From positions 1-43,924 of the forward strand of contig PLXE01000066.1 of NCBI GenBank assembly GCA_003151335.1: a stretch of DNA of 43,924 nt. Direction: 5' to 3'. Source of the stretch: Acidobacteriaceae bacterium. GTDB taxonomy: Bacteria > Acidobacteriota > Terriglobia > Terriglobales > Acidobacteriaceae. Both the position numbers and the translations under genes were made by a program. How positions within the stretch are numbered: the stretch's first letter is position 1; each line of letters starts with the position of its first letter. Under the pieces are notes generated by a model, which worked only from the letters and a program-made list of their open reading frames with translations, was not told where the DNA came from and searched no databases. Below, one piece after another: positions 35,611 through 43,337 of this stretch.

Positions 35611-36900
35611 TCAACCGGCCGTTGCGTGCTTGGGATCTCCCGCTGGTTGTGGCAGCACGAACCTGTCATAAATCCACAGCAGAATTGCGGTGAGGACACC
35701 GACCCCCGTGATCACCCACCACATCATCGCGGGCTGGTGTTTCACCTCGCCAAAGTAGTGGATGAGAAATCCGCCGAACTCCCCGCCTATGAATGAGCCG
35801 ATGCCCAAGGGCAGAAAAGCAAATCCCATGTAGGTCCCTTGCTGTCCGGAGGGCGCGAGCCGGGAAATGTATTCATAGTAGCGAGGCGATTGAATAATCT
35901 CGCCGAGCGCAACCGCAATCAGTGTAAGGACCACGCCCGTTACGGTTGGTCTGACGATCAGGATGATCCACGCCAGGGCGACCATCAATGTGCCGATGAT
36001 GATGGCGCTGAAGGCGGGTATCTTCTGGGTCAGGATATTGATCGCCAGCGTGAGGGCAATCACCACCAGCGGGCCGGTCACGAGCAGGAGTTCGGTGTCG
36101 GTGCGAGGATTGATGTAGTCGTGAACATAAAGCGGCAGCGTAATGAACTCCTGCCAATAGACGATCCAGTAGCCGGTAAAGATCAACAGGAAGAGCATGA
36201 AGCGGGGATTGGTAGTGACGGTCCAGAAGTTTCTAGCGGCCTGCGAGAGACTGGTAGTTTGAACTTCCTCGGTGCGGCGCGGCTCACGGAAGAACAGCAA
36301 GACGCCCAGGAACATCAGGAACACGCTCAGCGCTGCCACGCGAAAGACATTCTCCACGCGCATACGCTGGTGCACGTACGACGCAACATATGGGCCGGCC
36401 GCTCCGCCGATATTTACCAGCGTGTAATAGATGGAGTATCCGATAGAGCGGACGTTTTCCTTCGAGGCGCGTGCGGTGGTCCCGACGACGCTGGGCTTTA
36501 CCAGCGCAACTCCCAAGGCTGGGAGAGCCAACACAATAGCGACCAGCACAACCAGCGGCACCGAATCGCGCACTGGGGCGAGCCAGGGCGATCCCAGCGA
36601 TCCCAGCAGGAAGTAGGCGCAGCTCAGGATCAGGTAAGCCAGCGAAAGCGCACGGCGAAAGCCCATGCGGTCGGCGAGAGTTCCGCCGAACACCGGCAGA
36701 AACCATACCAGCCCACCGAAGAATCCGGTGAGCGTGCCGGTCTGCTCGGTGGGAAACTTAAGGACTTCATGCAGATAGCGCGCCAGCGAGGCGAACGCCG
36801 CATAATAAGAAAGGCGCTCGAACAACTCGCTAATGTTAGCGACCCAGAAAGGACGTTCGAAGCCCACGCGAATGTCGCGCCAGCGCTGTGCAAAGCTCAA
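35611..36900 (-). CDS. POT/PTR-family proton-dependent oligopeptide transporter (MFS)
   Basis: The 429-residue product has about 12 membrane segments and near its N terminus the motif E-L-F-E-R-L-S-Y-Y-A, equivalent to the E-x-x-E-R-F/L-x-Y-Y signature of POT transporters that import di- and tripeptides with protons. The MFS loop motif D-R-M-G-F-R-R-A follows helix 2. The start is TTG 36900, supported by GAGGAG seven bases upstream. Its family-typical 480-500 residues are shortened mainly in loops. The exact substrate is uncertain. Confidence 0.85.
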   Translation of the reverse strand: MSFAQRWRDIRVGFERPFWVANISELFERLSYYAAFASLARYLHEVLKFPTEQTGTLTGFFGGLVWFLPVFGGTLADRMGFRRALSLAYLILSCAYFLLGSLGSPWLAPVRDSVPLVVLVAIVLALPALGVALVKPSVVGTTARASKENVRSIGYSIYYTLVNIGGAAGPYVASYVHQRMRVENVFRVAALSVFLMFLGVLLFFREPRRTEEVQTTSLSQAARNFWTVTTNPRFMLFLLIFTGYWIVYWQEFITLPLYVHDYINPRTDTELLLVTGPLVVIALTLAINILTQKIPAFSAIIIGTLMVALAWIILIVRPTVTGVVLTLIAVALGEIIQSPRYYEYISRLAPSGQQGTYMGFAFLPLGIGSFIGGEFGGFLIHYFGEVKHQPAMMWWVITGVGVLTAILLWIYDRFVLPQPAGDPKHATAG

Positions 36901-36913
36901 AATGCTCTCCTCA

Positions 36914-36998
36914 ACCAGTTGTCAGTGATCAGTAGCCAGTTGCCAGTTGGCATCGGCGGTCTCAGTAACTGACTACTGGCTCCTGACTACTGGCTCCT
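36914..36998 (-). repeat. Heptad repeat region overlapping the yggU 3' end
   Basis: CAGTTGT, CAGTGAT, CAGTAGC and CAGTTGC units (36914-36949) and opposed TGACTAC/TGGCTCC units (36962-36998). The opposed units lie within the coding frame of yggU and supply its last residues and stop codon. Confidence 0.7.
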
Positions 36999-37279
36999 TT
37001 CAGCCTGGCTTCGACCTGTGCGGCGGCGAACCCGCACACGCGAATGACTTTGTTTCGGCTGCTTTCCCCGGCGGCTATCGTAACCGACGAAGGCGGCACA
37101 TTCAAAACTTCGGCCAGAAATTCAATGCAAGCCTGGTTAGCGCGGCCTTCCACTGGAGGTGCAGTCAAGGCCAGCTTCAGCGCGTCGCCAACCTCGCCGG
37201 TGATGGCGTTTTTCTTCGCTCGGGGATGCACCTTCACTTGAAAGGTTGCGCCGAGTGGAGTGTCGCGAACAGGAATCAT
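36962..37279 (-). CDS. yggU: DUF167/YggU-family protein with repeat-encoded C terminus
   Basis: The 105-residue product has the DUF167 core: F-Q-V-K-V-H-P-R-A-K-K-N-A-I near residues 13-26, A-P-P-V-E-G-R-A-N-Q-A-C near 40-51 and G-E-S-S-R-N-K near 70. The function is unknown, though the family is widespread. ATG 37279 overlaps the yggS stop by four bases; a much longer frame upstream is the shadow of yggS. The last eleven or so residues (G-A-S-S-Q-E-P-V-V-S-Y) come from the heptad repeat block and are not part of the DUF167 fold. Confidence 0.88.
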   Translation of the reverse strand: MIPVRDTPLGATFQVKVHPRAKKNAITGEVGDALKLALTAPPVEGRANQACIEFLAEVLNVPPSSVTIAAGESSRNKVIRVCGFAAAQVEARLKGASSQEPVVSY

Positions 37280-37980
37280 GGCTTTGGGCGATCCCCAAAG
37301 ATCGCGGTACCGATACGCACGCAGGTCGAGCCTTCCTCGATGGCAACTTCGAAGTCGTGGGACATGCCCATGGAGAGTACATCGAGCGTAAGCCCGGGCA
37401 GATTGCGAGCGGCAAGACGGTCCCGCAATTCGCGAAGCTGGCGAAAGTAGGAGCGCGCTCCCTCGGGATCTTCGGTGAATGGCGGCACCGTCATCAGCCC
37501 GCGAATGCGCAGATGCGTCCAAGTGGGGGCGCCGGCGAAGATGCTTTCGAGCTGCGGTGAGTTGTGGGCGAGACCGCTCTTGGCCTCTTCGCCTCCAACA
37601 TTGATCTCGATGAGCACGTCGAGCGTTTTGCCCAGTTTCTCGGCCGCAGCATTCAGCCGTTCTGCCAACTTTGCCGAATCGAGAGAATCAACCGCGTGGA
37701 AGACTTCGGCCGCTTTCGGCGCTTTATTCGATTGCAGGTGGCCGATCATGTGAAAGTCGGCGTCGCGCAGGTTCGCAAGAGCCCCCACCTTTTCGGAGAA
37801 TTCCTGCACCCGGTTTTCGCCGAACAGGCGCTGGCCGGCTTCGTAGGCCTCGATGATCTTGGCGGCGGGCTGGGTTTTTGAGACCGCCATCAGCGCGATG
37901 TCGTCAGCATCTCTTGCAGCGCGCTTAGCGGCGCGCGCGATGCGCTCGTGGACGGCGGACAGATTGGAGGCGATGGTCAT
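37276..37980 (-). CDS. yggS: YggS/PLPBP-family pyridoxal 5'-phosphate homeostasis protein
   Basis: This family binds PLP on a single-domain alanine-racemase-type barrel and regulates vitamin B6 and amino-acid pools; it has no known enzymatic activity. The 234-residue product has the PLP lysine K35 in A-V-S-K-T-Q-P, F-G-E-N-R-V-Q-E near 53-60, H-M-I-G-H-L-Q-S-N-K near 77-86 and S-M-G-M-S-H-D-F near 205-212. It is coupled to yggU by a 4-bp overlap, the same association seen in many bacteria. Confidence 0.95.
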   Translation of the reverse strand: MTIASNLSAVHERIARAAKRAARDADDIALMAVSKTQPAAKIIEAYEAGQRLFGENRVQEFSEKVGALANLRDADFHMIGHLQSNKAPKAAEVFHAVDSLDSAKLAERLNAAAEKLGKTLDVLIEINVGGEEAKSGLAHNSPQLESIFAGAPTWTHLRIRGLMTVPPFTEDPEGARSYFRQLRELRDRLAARNLPGLTLDVLSMGMSHDFEVAIEEGSTCVRIGTAIFGDRPKP

Positions 37981-37993
37981 CCGCGCACAAACA

Positions 37994-38040
37994 GCAGGTC
38001 CCTCGACTCGGTCGCCGCGGCGACCTCGCTCGGGATGACA
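37994..38040 (+). repeat. 47-bp dispersed repeat with 16-bp palindrome, copy 2
   Basis: Identical to 8494-8540 except at one position; the same 16-bp palindrome lies at 38010-38025. It occupies most of the short gap between yggS and the OPT gene. Confidence 0.8.
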
Positions 38041-38060
38041 GTGAGATAAATAATGGCGCC

Positions 38061-40115
38061 CTACATAATCGCGGTCGGAGGCGCCGGCTCATCCGGTCGG
38101 CCCGCATTGGCCAGCGGCACTCGAATCATGACCACGGCAAGAATCACCAGCACGATAAATCCAGAAACAACATTTGGGTGCTGGAAAATAACCGGCAGCC
38201 GCCACTGTTTATATCTGAAGACGGCTATGACAATCCCCATGAGTGCCTCGCCGGCAATAAATCCAGAAGCCGTCAGCACTCCGGCATTTTCCACGCGGGC
38301 CTTCTGGGCCTCGTTAAAGTTCCTGCTGTCCCGCATCTTGTCGGTGATCCAGCGAATCATCCCGCCCAGGAAAATGGCGAATGTCGTCTCCAGCGGCAGA
38401 TACATGCCGACGGCGAACAGCATCGGACTTCTGACCTCAATCATGATCAAGGCAATTCCCATCAGGATACCGACAACGATCAGCGGCCATGCCATTTCGC
38501 CGCCGACGATACCGCGCGAGAGCATGGCCATCAGACCAGCTTGCGGAGCGGGGAGTTGAGGGTCTCCAAAACCGATGCCGCCGCTATTAATATTGGCCTG
38601 ATTCAGCAGCAACAGAACCGGAAGGAGCGCGAAGCTGGCGACAGTCACGCCCATGAAGTCGCCAATCTGCATCTTTGCGGGAGTGCCGCCGAGGATGTGT
38701 CCCACCTTCAGGTCCTGAAGCATCTCGCCAGCCACCGCCGAGGAGATGCAGACGACAGCAGCCACGCCGAGCACGGCGGCGACGCCGTGAATTCCCGAGA
38801 CGCCCATCAGCACCATCAGTAATGCCGCGATCACTAGGGCCGCCAGAGTCAGGCCGGAGATGGGGTTGTTCGACGACCCGATTAAGCCCACCAGGTTCCC
38901 CGAGACAGCCGCGAAGAAGAAGCCGACGATGATCATCACAATTGCTGCAACAATGCCGGGCCCCCACGAAGCGGCGTAGCTCTTGTACAAGAAGACCATG
39001 CTAATCAAAACGACCAGCAACCCGCTAAATACAAATTTTGCATTTAGGTCATGTTCCGTGCGGGCCGTGCCGGCGTGTGCCGCGGCAGACTTCTGCAAGT
39101 CAGAGACAGCGCGCGCCATGCCCGAGCCCAGGCTCTTACGCATCCGGAACAGCGTGTAACATGCGCCCACCAACATGCCTCCGACAGCGATAGGCCGCAC
39201 GATGAAGCTCCACACCACCCCGGCCTGTCCTGCCCAGAATGCGTTATCGGGAAGCGTCGTGCCCGCAGGTGCGAACTGCGCGACCAGGGTTGGACCACCG
39301 AGGAACAAGATCAACGGAACCAACAGGCCCCACGCAATGACTCCGCCGGCGAAGTTCAGTGAAGCCAGACGCGGACCGATGATGTAGCCGACGCCGAGGT
39401 ATGCCGGGCTGATGGCCGGCGCAGACATTGTTGTCACCGCCCCCGCGGGGAGCTTTGCCGCCGTAGCGCTGCGACCCATGCGGACAAAGCTGGTGCCAAG
39501 GGTTCCGACGTTGACGATGAAGTCCCGGCTCGCGCTGAACAGGCTGAACTGGCCGAGCAAGTAAACGATGCCGCCGAAACCCATGTTGCCGAACAGAATT
39601 TTGGCGGCGCGGCTGCCCTGTTGTCCGGCGATGTGAATCTGCGAGGCGGCTACCGACTCGGGGAAGGGAAGCTCGGGATCTTCTACCATCACGCGCCGCA
39701 GGAGAGTCACGAAAAGAATGCCGAGTGCGCCGCCCACTAACATCAAAATGGACGACTTCCAGTAAGCGTGCTCGAAGTCAAAAACCGGCCACGCGCCGGA
39801 AATGACGAACGCCGGGATGGTGAAGATCGCGCCCGCCGCCACCGACTCGCCGATCGAGCCCACTGTTCGTGCAATGTTCTCCTCCAGGATTGAACCCTTC
39901 ATGATGCGCAGCACCGCCATGCCGATGACGGCAGCGGGATAGGTGGCGGCGATGGTCATGCCAGCGCGCAGGCCAAGATAGGCGTTGGCCGCACCCAGAA
40001 TCACCGTCAGGACCAAGCCGAGGAGCACGGCCCGAAGGGTAAACTCCGGCATCGTGCTGTTATCGGGAACGTAGGAACGAAACTTCTTTTGTGGCGTGCT
40101 GATGGTAGTACTCAT
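38061..40115 (-). CDS. OPT-family oligopeptide transporter
   Basis: The 684-residue product has about 14-16 hydrophobic segments and the N-terminal pattern P-E-F-T-L-R-A-V-L-L-G followed by N-A-Y-L-G-L-R-A-G-M-T, a hallmark of the bacterial OPT family (relatives of yeast OPT1 and plant YSL), which take up peptides or metal-chelate complexes. Further support is G-S-S-N-N-P-I-S-G-L-T in the central region. ATG 40115 is used; an upstream frame to 40295 is basic and non-hydrophobic. With the POT gene nearby, peptide uptake seems a theme of this cluster. Confidence 0.88.
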   Translation of the reverse strand: MSTTISTPQKKFRSYVPDNSTMPEFTLRAVLLGLVLTVILGAANAYLGLRAGMTIAATYPAAVIGMAVLRIMKGSILEENIARTVGSIGESVAAGAIFTIPAFVISGAWPVFDFEHAYWKSSILMLVGGALGILFVTLLRRVMVEDPELPFPESVAASQIHIAGQQGSRAAKILFGNMGFGGIVYLLGQFSLFSASRDFIVNVGTLGTSFVRMGRSATAAKLPAGAVTTMSAPAISPAYLGVGYIIGPRLASLNFAGGVIAWGLLVPLILFLGGPTLVAQFAPAGTTLPDNAFWAGQAGVVWSFIVRPIAVGGMLVGACYTLFRMRKSLGSGMARAVSDLQKSAAAHAGTARTEHDLNAKFVFSGLLVVLISMVFLYKSYAASWGPGIVAAIVMIIVGFFFAAVSGNLVGLIGSSNNPISGLTLAALVIAALLMVLMGVSGIHGVAAVLGVAAVVCISSAVAGEMLQDLKVGHILGGTPAKMQIGDFMGVTVASFALLPVLLLLNQANINSGGIGFGDPQLPAPQAGLMAMLSRGIVGGEMAWPLIVVGILMGIALIMIEVRSPMLFAVGMYLPLETTFAIFLGGMIRWITDKMRDSRNFNEAQKARVENAGVLTASGFIAGEALMGIVIAVFRYKQWRLPVIFQHPNVVSGFIVLVILAVVMIRVPLANAGRPDEPAPPTAIM

Positions 40116-40542
40116 GTATGAAGACCTCGTGCGGCGCAGCAAAGGGGCAACGGCGCAAGGTAGCATGCCAGTGGTACTTGTTACAAGTGCGGCTGGCCGG
40201 GACTGCGGTTCAGGGCGCCGGATTGAATGCGACCAGTGATGAAATTTCCGTGAAATCCTTCGCCGGAACTTTCTCCGGCATTGCGCGTTGTGCATCGAAG
40301 CTCTTATACTGTGCTGTCACGGTGCTTCGGGACCGGATCAGGGTCCCCGACGAGTTCTCGCTCGTTGGGGTGATCGGACGAGCGTCAACCATCGCTCCTC
40401 TGGCACCCGGCACCGGCGACGGATCCTCGACGCGCGTCGAATGGGCGCGTGATCGGAAGGTTGGAGGGTCGTCTTCAGCAGTCGTGAGACGCTAAAGCGA
40501 GACCGGCGAAGTCAGCGCGCCCAGCAACGCGCCGTAGTTTTC
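40116..40542. other. 427-bp intergenic region between OPT and comF
   Basis: No convincing gene. Seen here: a 13-bp palindrome ACTTGTTACAAGT at 40176-40188 upstream of the OPT start, a candidate promoter at 40281-40310 facing comF, and several short GC-rich hairpins around 40335-40390. An open frame on the plus strand (40118-40495) has no protein-like composition. Confidence 0.5.
40281..40310 (+). promoter_or_regulatory. Candidate promoter upstream of comF
   Basis: TTGCGC (40281-40286), 18-bp spacer, TATACT (40305-40310). The start codon of comF lies 230 bp downstream, so the leader would be long. Confidence 0.4.
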
Positions 40543-41367
40543 GTGCCTTTGCAAGCCCTCCTGCGCAGCGTTTTTTCCGTCCTTTTCCCCTCCGATTGTA
40601 GGCTGTGCGACACGCCGCTCAATAACATCTCCCGGATTCCTGTCTGCCCGGAATGTCTTGCCGCCATCGCGCCGGTGCGCGAGCCGCAGTGCGTGGTTTG
40701 CGGCGATCGCCTGTTCAGCGCGCAGTTGCTGATGGGCGATGGCCGCTGCCAGAACTGCCGCGACTGTGAGCCGGAGTTCGCGCGTGCCGTCTCCTTCGGG
40801 GAATATGAAGGTGGCCTTCGTGGTCTGGTGCATCTACTTAAATACGAGAGCGTTCTTCCCGTCGCCCCCGTGCTGGGTGGAATGCTGGCCAGCGCCATCG
40901 CGGAACTTCTCCCCGGTTGCGGCGACGCGCCTCCGCTGATCGTCCCGGTTCCGCTGCACAAGAGCAAGCGCAGTGAGCGCGGGTTCAACCAGGCCGAGCT
41001 GATCGCTCATGCCGCGGTAAAGCGCTTACCGCAACCGATAGAGGTAGCGACCGAAGTATTGGTTCGTCAGCGCGCGACTATTTCGCAAGTGGGACTCAGC
41101 CGCGAGCAGCGTATCGCCAACGTGAGCGATGCCTTTCGGGTCCGGGACCGGCGTCGTGTTGAAGGTCGTACGGTGATCGTAGTGGACGACGTCATGACCA
41201 CCGGGACCACGCTTTCGGAGTGCGCCCGAATGCTGAAGCAGGCGGGCGCAGAACGAGTTTGGGCGGCAACCGTGGCCCGTGCTTTTCAGGCGGCGGCTAC
41301 ACTGAAAGCTGTCAATCACGGGGATGAGGAGGAAATCGAAGCAGTGGCAGTCACGGCTTCGGTATAA
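40543..41367 (+). CDS. comF: ComF-family phosphoribosyltransferase-like protein
   Basis: ComF proteins combine an N-terminal cysteine-rich zinc finger with a type I phosphoribosyltransferase fold and are needed for DNA uptake in competent bacteria; the molecular role is unsettled. Cysteines C19, C22, C35, C38, C50, C53, C69 and C72 form four C-x-x-C pairs. The PRPP-binding loop V-I-V-V-D-D-V-M-T-T-G-T-T lies at about 211-223, and R-G-F-N-Q-A before it is typical. The start is GTG 40543. The C-terminal 30 residues after the fold are acidic and variable. Confidence 0.9.
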   Translation: MPLQALLRSVFSVLFPSDCRLCDTPLNNISRIPVCPECLAAIAPVREPQCVVCGDRLFSAQLLMGDGRCQNCRDCEPEFARAVSFGEYEGGLRGLVHLLKYESVLPVAPVLGGMLASAIAELLPGCGDAPPLIVPVPLHKSKRSERGFNQAELIAHAAVKRLPQPIEVATEVLVRQRATISQVGLSREQRIANVSDAFRVRDRRRVEGRTVIVVDDVMTTGTTLSECARMLKQAGAERVWAATVARAFQAAATLKAVNHGDEEEIEAVAVTASV

Positions 41368-41373
41368 CCGGGC

Positions 41374-41988
41374 ATGTCCATGTCGGCCCAGAGTGCAGCG
41401 TCGCGATACGGCAAGTCGCTTGCCGGATGTATGCAGCCCGCCCGTGTCGCCGGTGATGAGCCGCCGCAGTGGACGGCGATGCACGCACCCGTGCTGGTGC
41501 TCAATGCGTCCTACGAGCCCATCAATGTTTGTGCCGCACGTCGCGCCGTCATTCTTGTGCTGAAGGGTGTGGCCATGATGGAAGAAGCCAACGGACACTA
41601 TCTGCACGCGGCGCGCATCGCCATGCACGTGCCCTCCGTCATCCGTCTGCTGGAATACCGGCGCATTCCGCACCAGACCCGGGCCCTCTCGCGCAAGAAC
41701 ATTTTGCTGCGCGACCGCAACACCTGCCAATATTGCGGGAAGATCCTGGCCGCCGGCGAGTTGACGCTGGATCACGTCATCCCGCGTTCGCGAGGTGGGG
41801 CTTCGACATGGGAAAACCTGGTGGCCTGCTGTCACTCCTGCAATCGCCGCAAGGGCAATCTGCTGCCTCACGAAGCCAGCATGAAACTCATGCGCGAGCC
41901 ACGCGCTTTCAACTTGCATACCAGCCGCCACATCATGCGCATGATGGGGCGATCCGACTCGAAGTGGCGCAAGTACCTCTTCTACTGA
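41374..41988 (+). CDS. HNH endonuclease family protein
   Basis: A 204-residue protein with an N-terminal [11 protein letters not shown] segment and a C-terminal HNH nuclease module: zinc cysteines C118, C121, C153 and C156, the catalytic D133-H134 pair in [12 protein letters not shown], and N148. Many bacteria carry one such standalone gene; its role is unknown. It follows comF by six bases and is probably co-transcribed. ATG 41374 gives a longer N terminus than usual; ATG 41479 would start right at the conserved region. Confidence 0.88.
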   Translation: MSMSAQSAASRYGKSLAGCMQPARVAGDEPPQWTAMHAPVLVLNASYEPINVCAARRAVILVLKGVAMMEEANGHYLHAARIAMHVPSVIRLLEYRRIPHQTRALSRKNILLRDRNTCQYCGKILAAGELTLDHVIPRSRGGASTWENLVACCHSCNRRKGNLLPHEASMKLMREPRAFNLHTSRHIMRMMGRSDSKWRKYLFY

Positions 41989-42016
41989 GCCCCGCGGTCG
42001 AACTCGCGGCACGCCG

Positions 42017-42078
42017 CTGACGTTTCTGATGCGCGGGGCGCTCGTTGGGGACCCCGGCTACGGGACTCGTCAGTTTTT
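42017..42078 (+). terminator. Possible terminator after the HNH gene
   Basis: CTGACG (42017-42022) pairs with CGTCAG (42068-42073), which is followed directly by TTTTT; the interior includes GGGG-A-CCCC. The long interior makes it weaker than a standard terminator. The rest of the gap to 42244 is featureless. Confidence 0.4.
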
Positions 42079-42244
42079 CCCAGACTTTACTCAGGACTTC
42101 CGCCCTGGGCTAAAAGCAATTCCGCCTCTGCGTGGCACGATTTTTCGCAATCCCTCCACCATGCCAACCTCAAAGCAAGTTCACACACGCGCTATTAAAA
42201 GGCATGAGTTGTCCACGCGATTTAGCGAACAGCGAACAGCGGCT

Positions 42245-43123
42245 CTACTGCTTCGGCGGTGGCGGCGTCTTGCTGGGCTGTTGCGTTCCCGACTGCGGCT
42301 GGTCCTTCGGGATTTCCTGGCCCTGGTAGATGATCTTCGACTTGGCGCCAAAGCGCTTGTAGTTGGTGTACTTCACTACCTGCCTTATATGAACGTCGCC
42401 GTTGGAGAAGTGAAGCTCGTCGTCGATCTTGGTGTAAACCGGAAACCAATATTGCCCGTCAATTTGCTGCCGCCAGGTGGTGAACTTGGGAAACAGGTTC
42501 TCGTTTTCCCCGTGATGCTTGCCAACGCCAATGTCGGGAACGTTCTTGCCGTAGGTCTTTACGATTTGGAAGTCGTGGTCATCGACCCAGATACGGCCCT
42601 GGAAATAACGTTTGTTCTTTTCGATTTGCTTGGGCGCAACATCGAAGACGTAGGTCCCGAGTTCGTCTTCCTTTTGTTTGCCGACGTAAAGAATCGAGTA
42701 TTCCGGAATTTCGTCGCTGGTCAGCACAAAAGGCAGGCGATGCTGAATGTCGTCGAAGTCCTCACGGCTCATGGAAATGCGCTGCAAAGTTGACTGCGGG
42801 GCAAACACCACCTGCTCACTCCGGCGGCCCTGGTCGTCAAACAGGACATCCACCACCTGGCGGAATTCACCGTCCACGGTGTCGCCCTCGAGCGTTTCCA
42901 CCATCACGTCTTGGCGATAGGTGTATTGCTCGCGCGCAATCTTGAACTGCTTTTCCTTGGCGGCAAATTGCTGGATGATCGCGTCCACCGTAATGCCAGT
43001 CGGCTGCGAAGGGTCGAGTGGGCCCTCGCCCCGGTCGGACGCCAGCGCCGGAATGGTCAGGCACAACGCGAGCAGCAATAGTGAGAACGTCAGGAAACGC
43101 GATGGGCCTGGCTGGAACTTCAT
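42245..43123 (-). CDS. Exported LolA/RseB-fold-like protein
   Basis: The 292-residue product has a Sec signal peptide (F-L-T-F-S-L-L-L-L-A-L-C-L-T-I-P, cleavage near A-L-A/S at about 28) and a periplasmic domain whose beta-strand pattern (Y-T-Y-R-Q-D-V, R-I-W-V-D-D-H-D-F-Q-I-V-K, F-P-K-F-T-T-W-R-Q-Q-I-D-G-Q-Y-W-F-P) resembles outer-membrane lipoprotein-sorting or RseB-type folds. A Gln/Pro/Thr tail follows. ATG 43123 is preceded by AAGGA. The LALC sequence does not match a good lipobox, so it is probably soluble. The function is not known. Confidence 0.7.
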   Translation of the reverse strand: MKFQPGPSRFLTFSLLLLALCLTIPALASDRGEGPLDPSQPTGITVDAIIQQFAAKEKQFKIAREQYTYRQDVMVETLEGDTVDGEFRQVVDVLFDDQGRRSEQVVFAPQSTLQRISMSREDFDDIQHRLPFVLTSDEIPEYSILYVGKQKEDELGTYVFDVAPKQIEKNKRYFQGRIWVDDHDFQIVKTYGKNVPDIGVGKHHGENENLFPKFTTWRQQIDGQYWFPVYTKIDDELHFSNGDVHIRQVVKYTNYKRFGAKSKIIYQGQEIPKDQPQSGTQQPSKTPPPPKQ

Positions 43124-43143
43124 TAGGATGGTCCTTTGCAACT

Positions 43144-43149
43144 ATTGTA
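43144..43149 (-). promoter_or_regulatory. Putative -10 element (TACAAT) upstream of the LolA-like gene
   Basis: TACAAT on the minus strand with a 20-base gap to ATG 43123; the -35 region is not recognisable. Confidence 0.35.
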
Positions 43150-43262
43150 TTCGATGCTGGTTGCCAGCCGCTGGTTCCGCGACATCCCTCTGGCAACCGC
43201 TGCGGACAAGAGGAGCAACGTTGAATAACCGACCTTACCTCAAGTTGCCGGACACGCGCGTC

Positions 43263-43299
43263 ACACAAGAAAAAGAATAGGCGAAGCTGGAGCTTCGCC
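43263..43299 (-). terminator. Terminator of the Pro/Gln repeat gene
   Basis: GGCGAAGCT (43280-43288) and AGCTTCGCC (43291-43299) form a compact hairpin; read on the minus strand it is followed by TATTCTTTTTCTTG. It lies about 40 bp after the stop codon of the gene ending at 43338. Confidence 0.75.
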
Positions 43300-43337
43300 C
43301 ATCCTGTTGCACCGCGATTGAACGCAGCGGATCGCCG

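Noticed and set aside
35839-36972. 377-residue plus-strand frame opposite the POT transporter
   Set aside because: Gln/Arg/His-rich shadow of a membrane protein, with no family resemblance.
40118-40495. 125-residue open frame between OPT and comF
   Set aside because: No ribosome site, no domain or protein-like composition; it begins divergently right at the OPT start.
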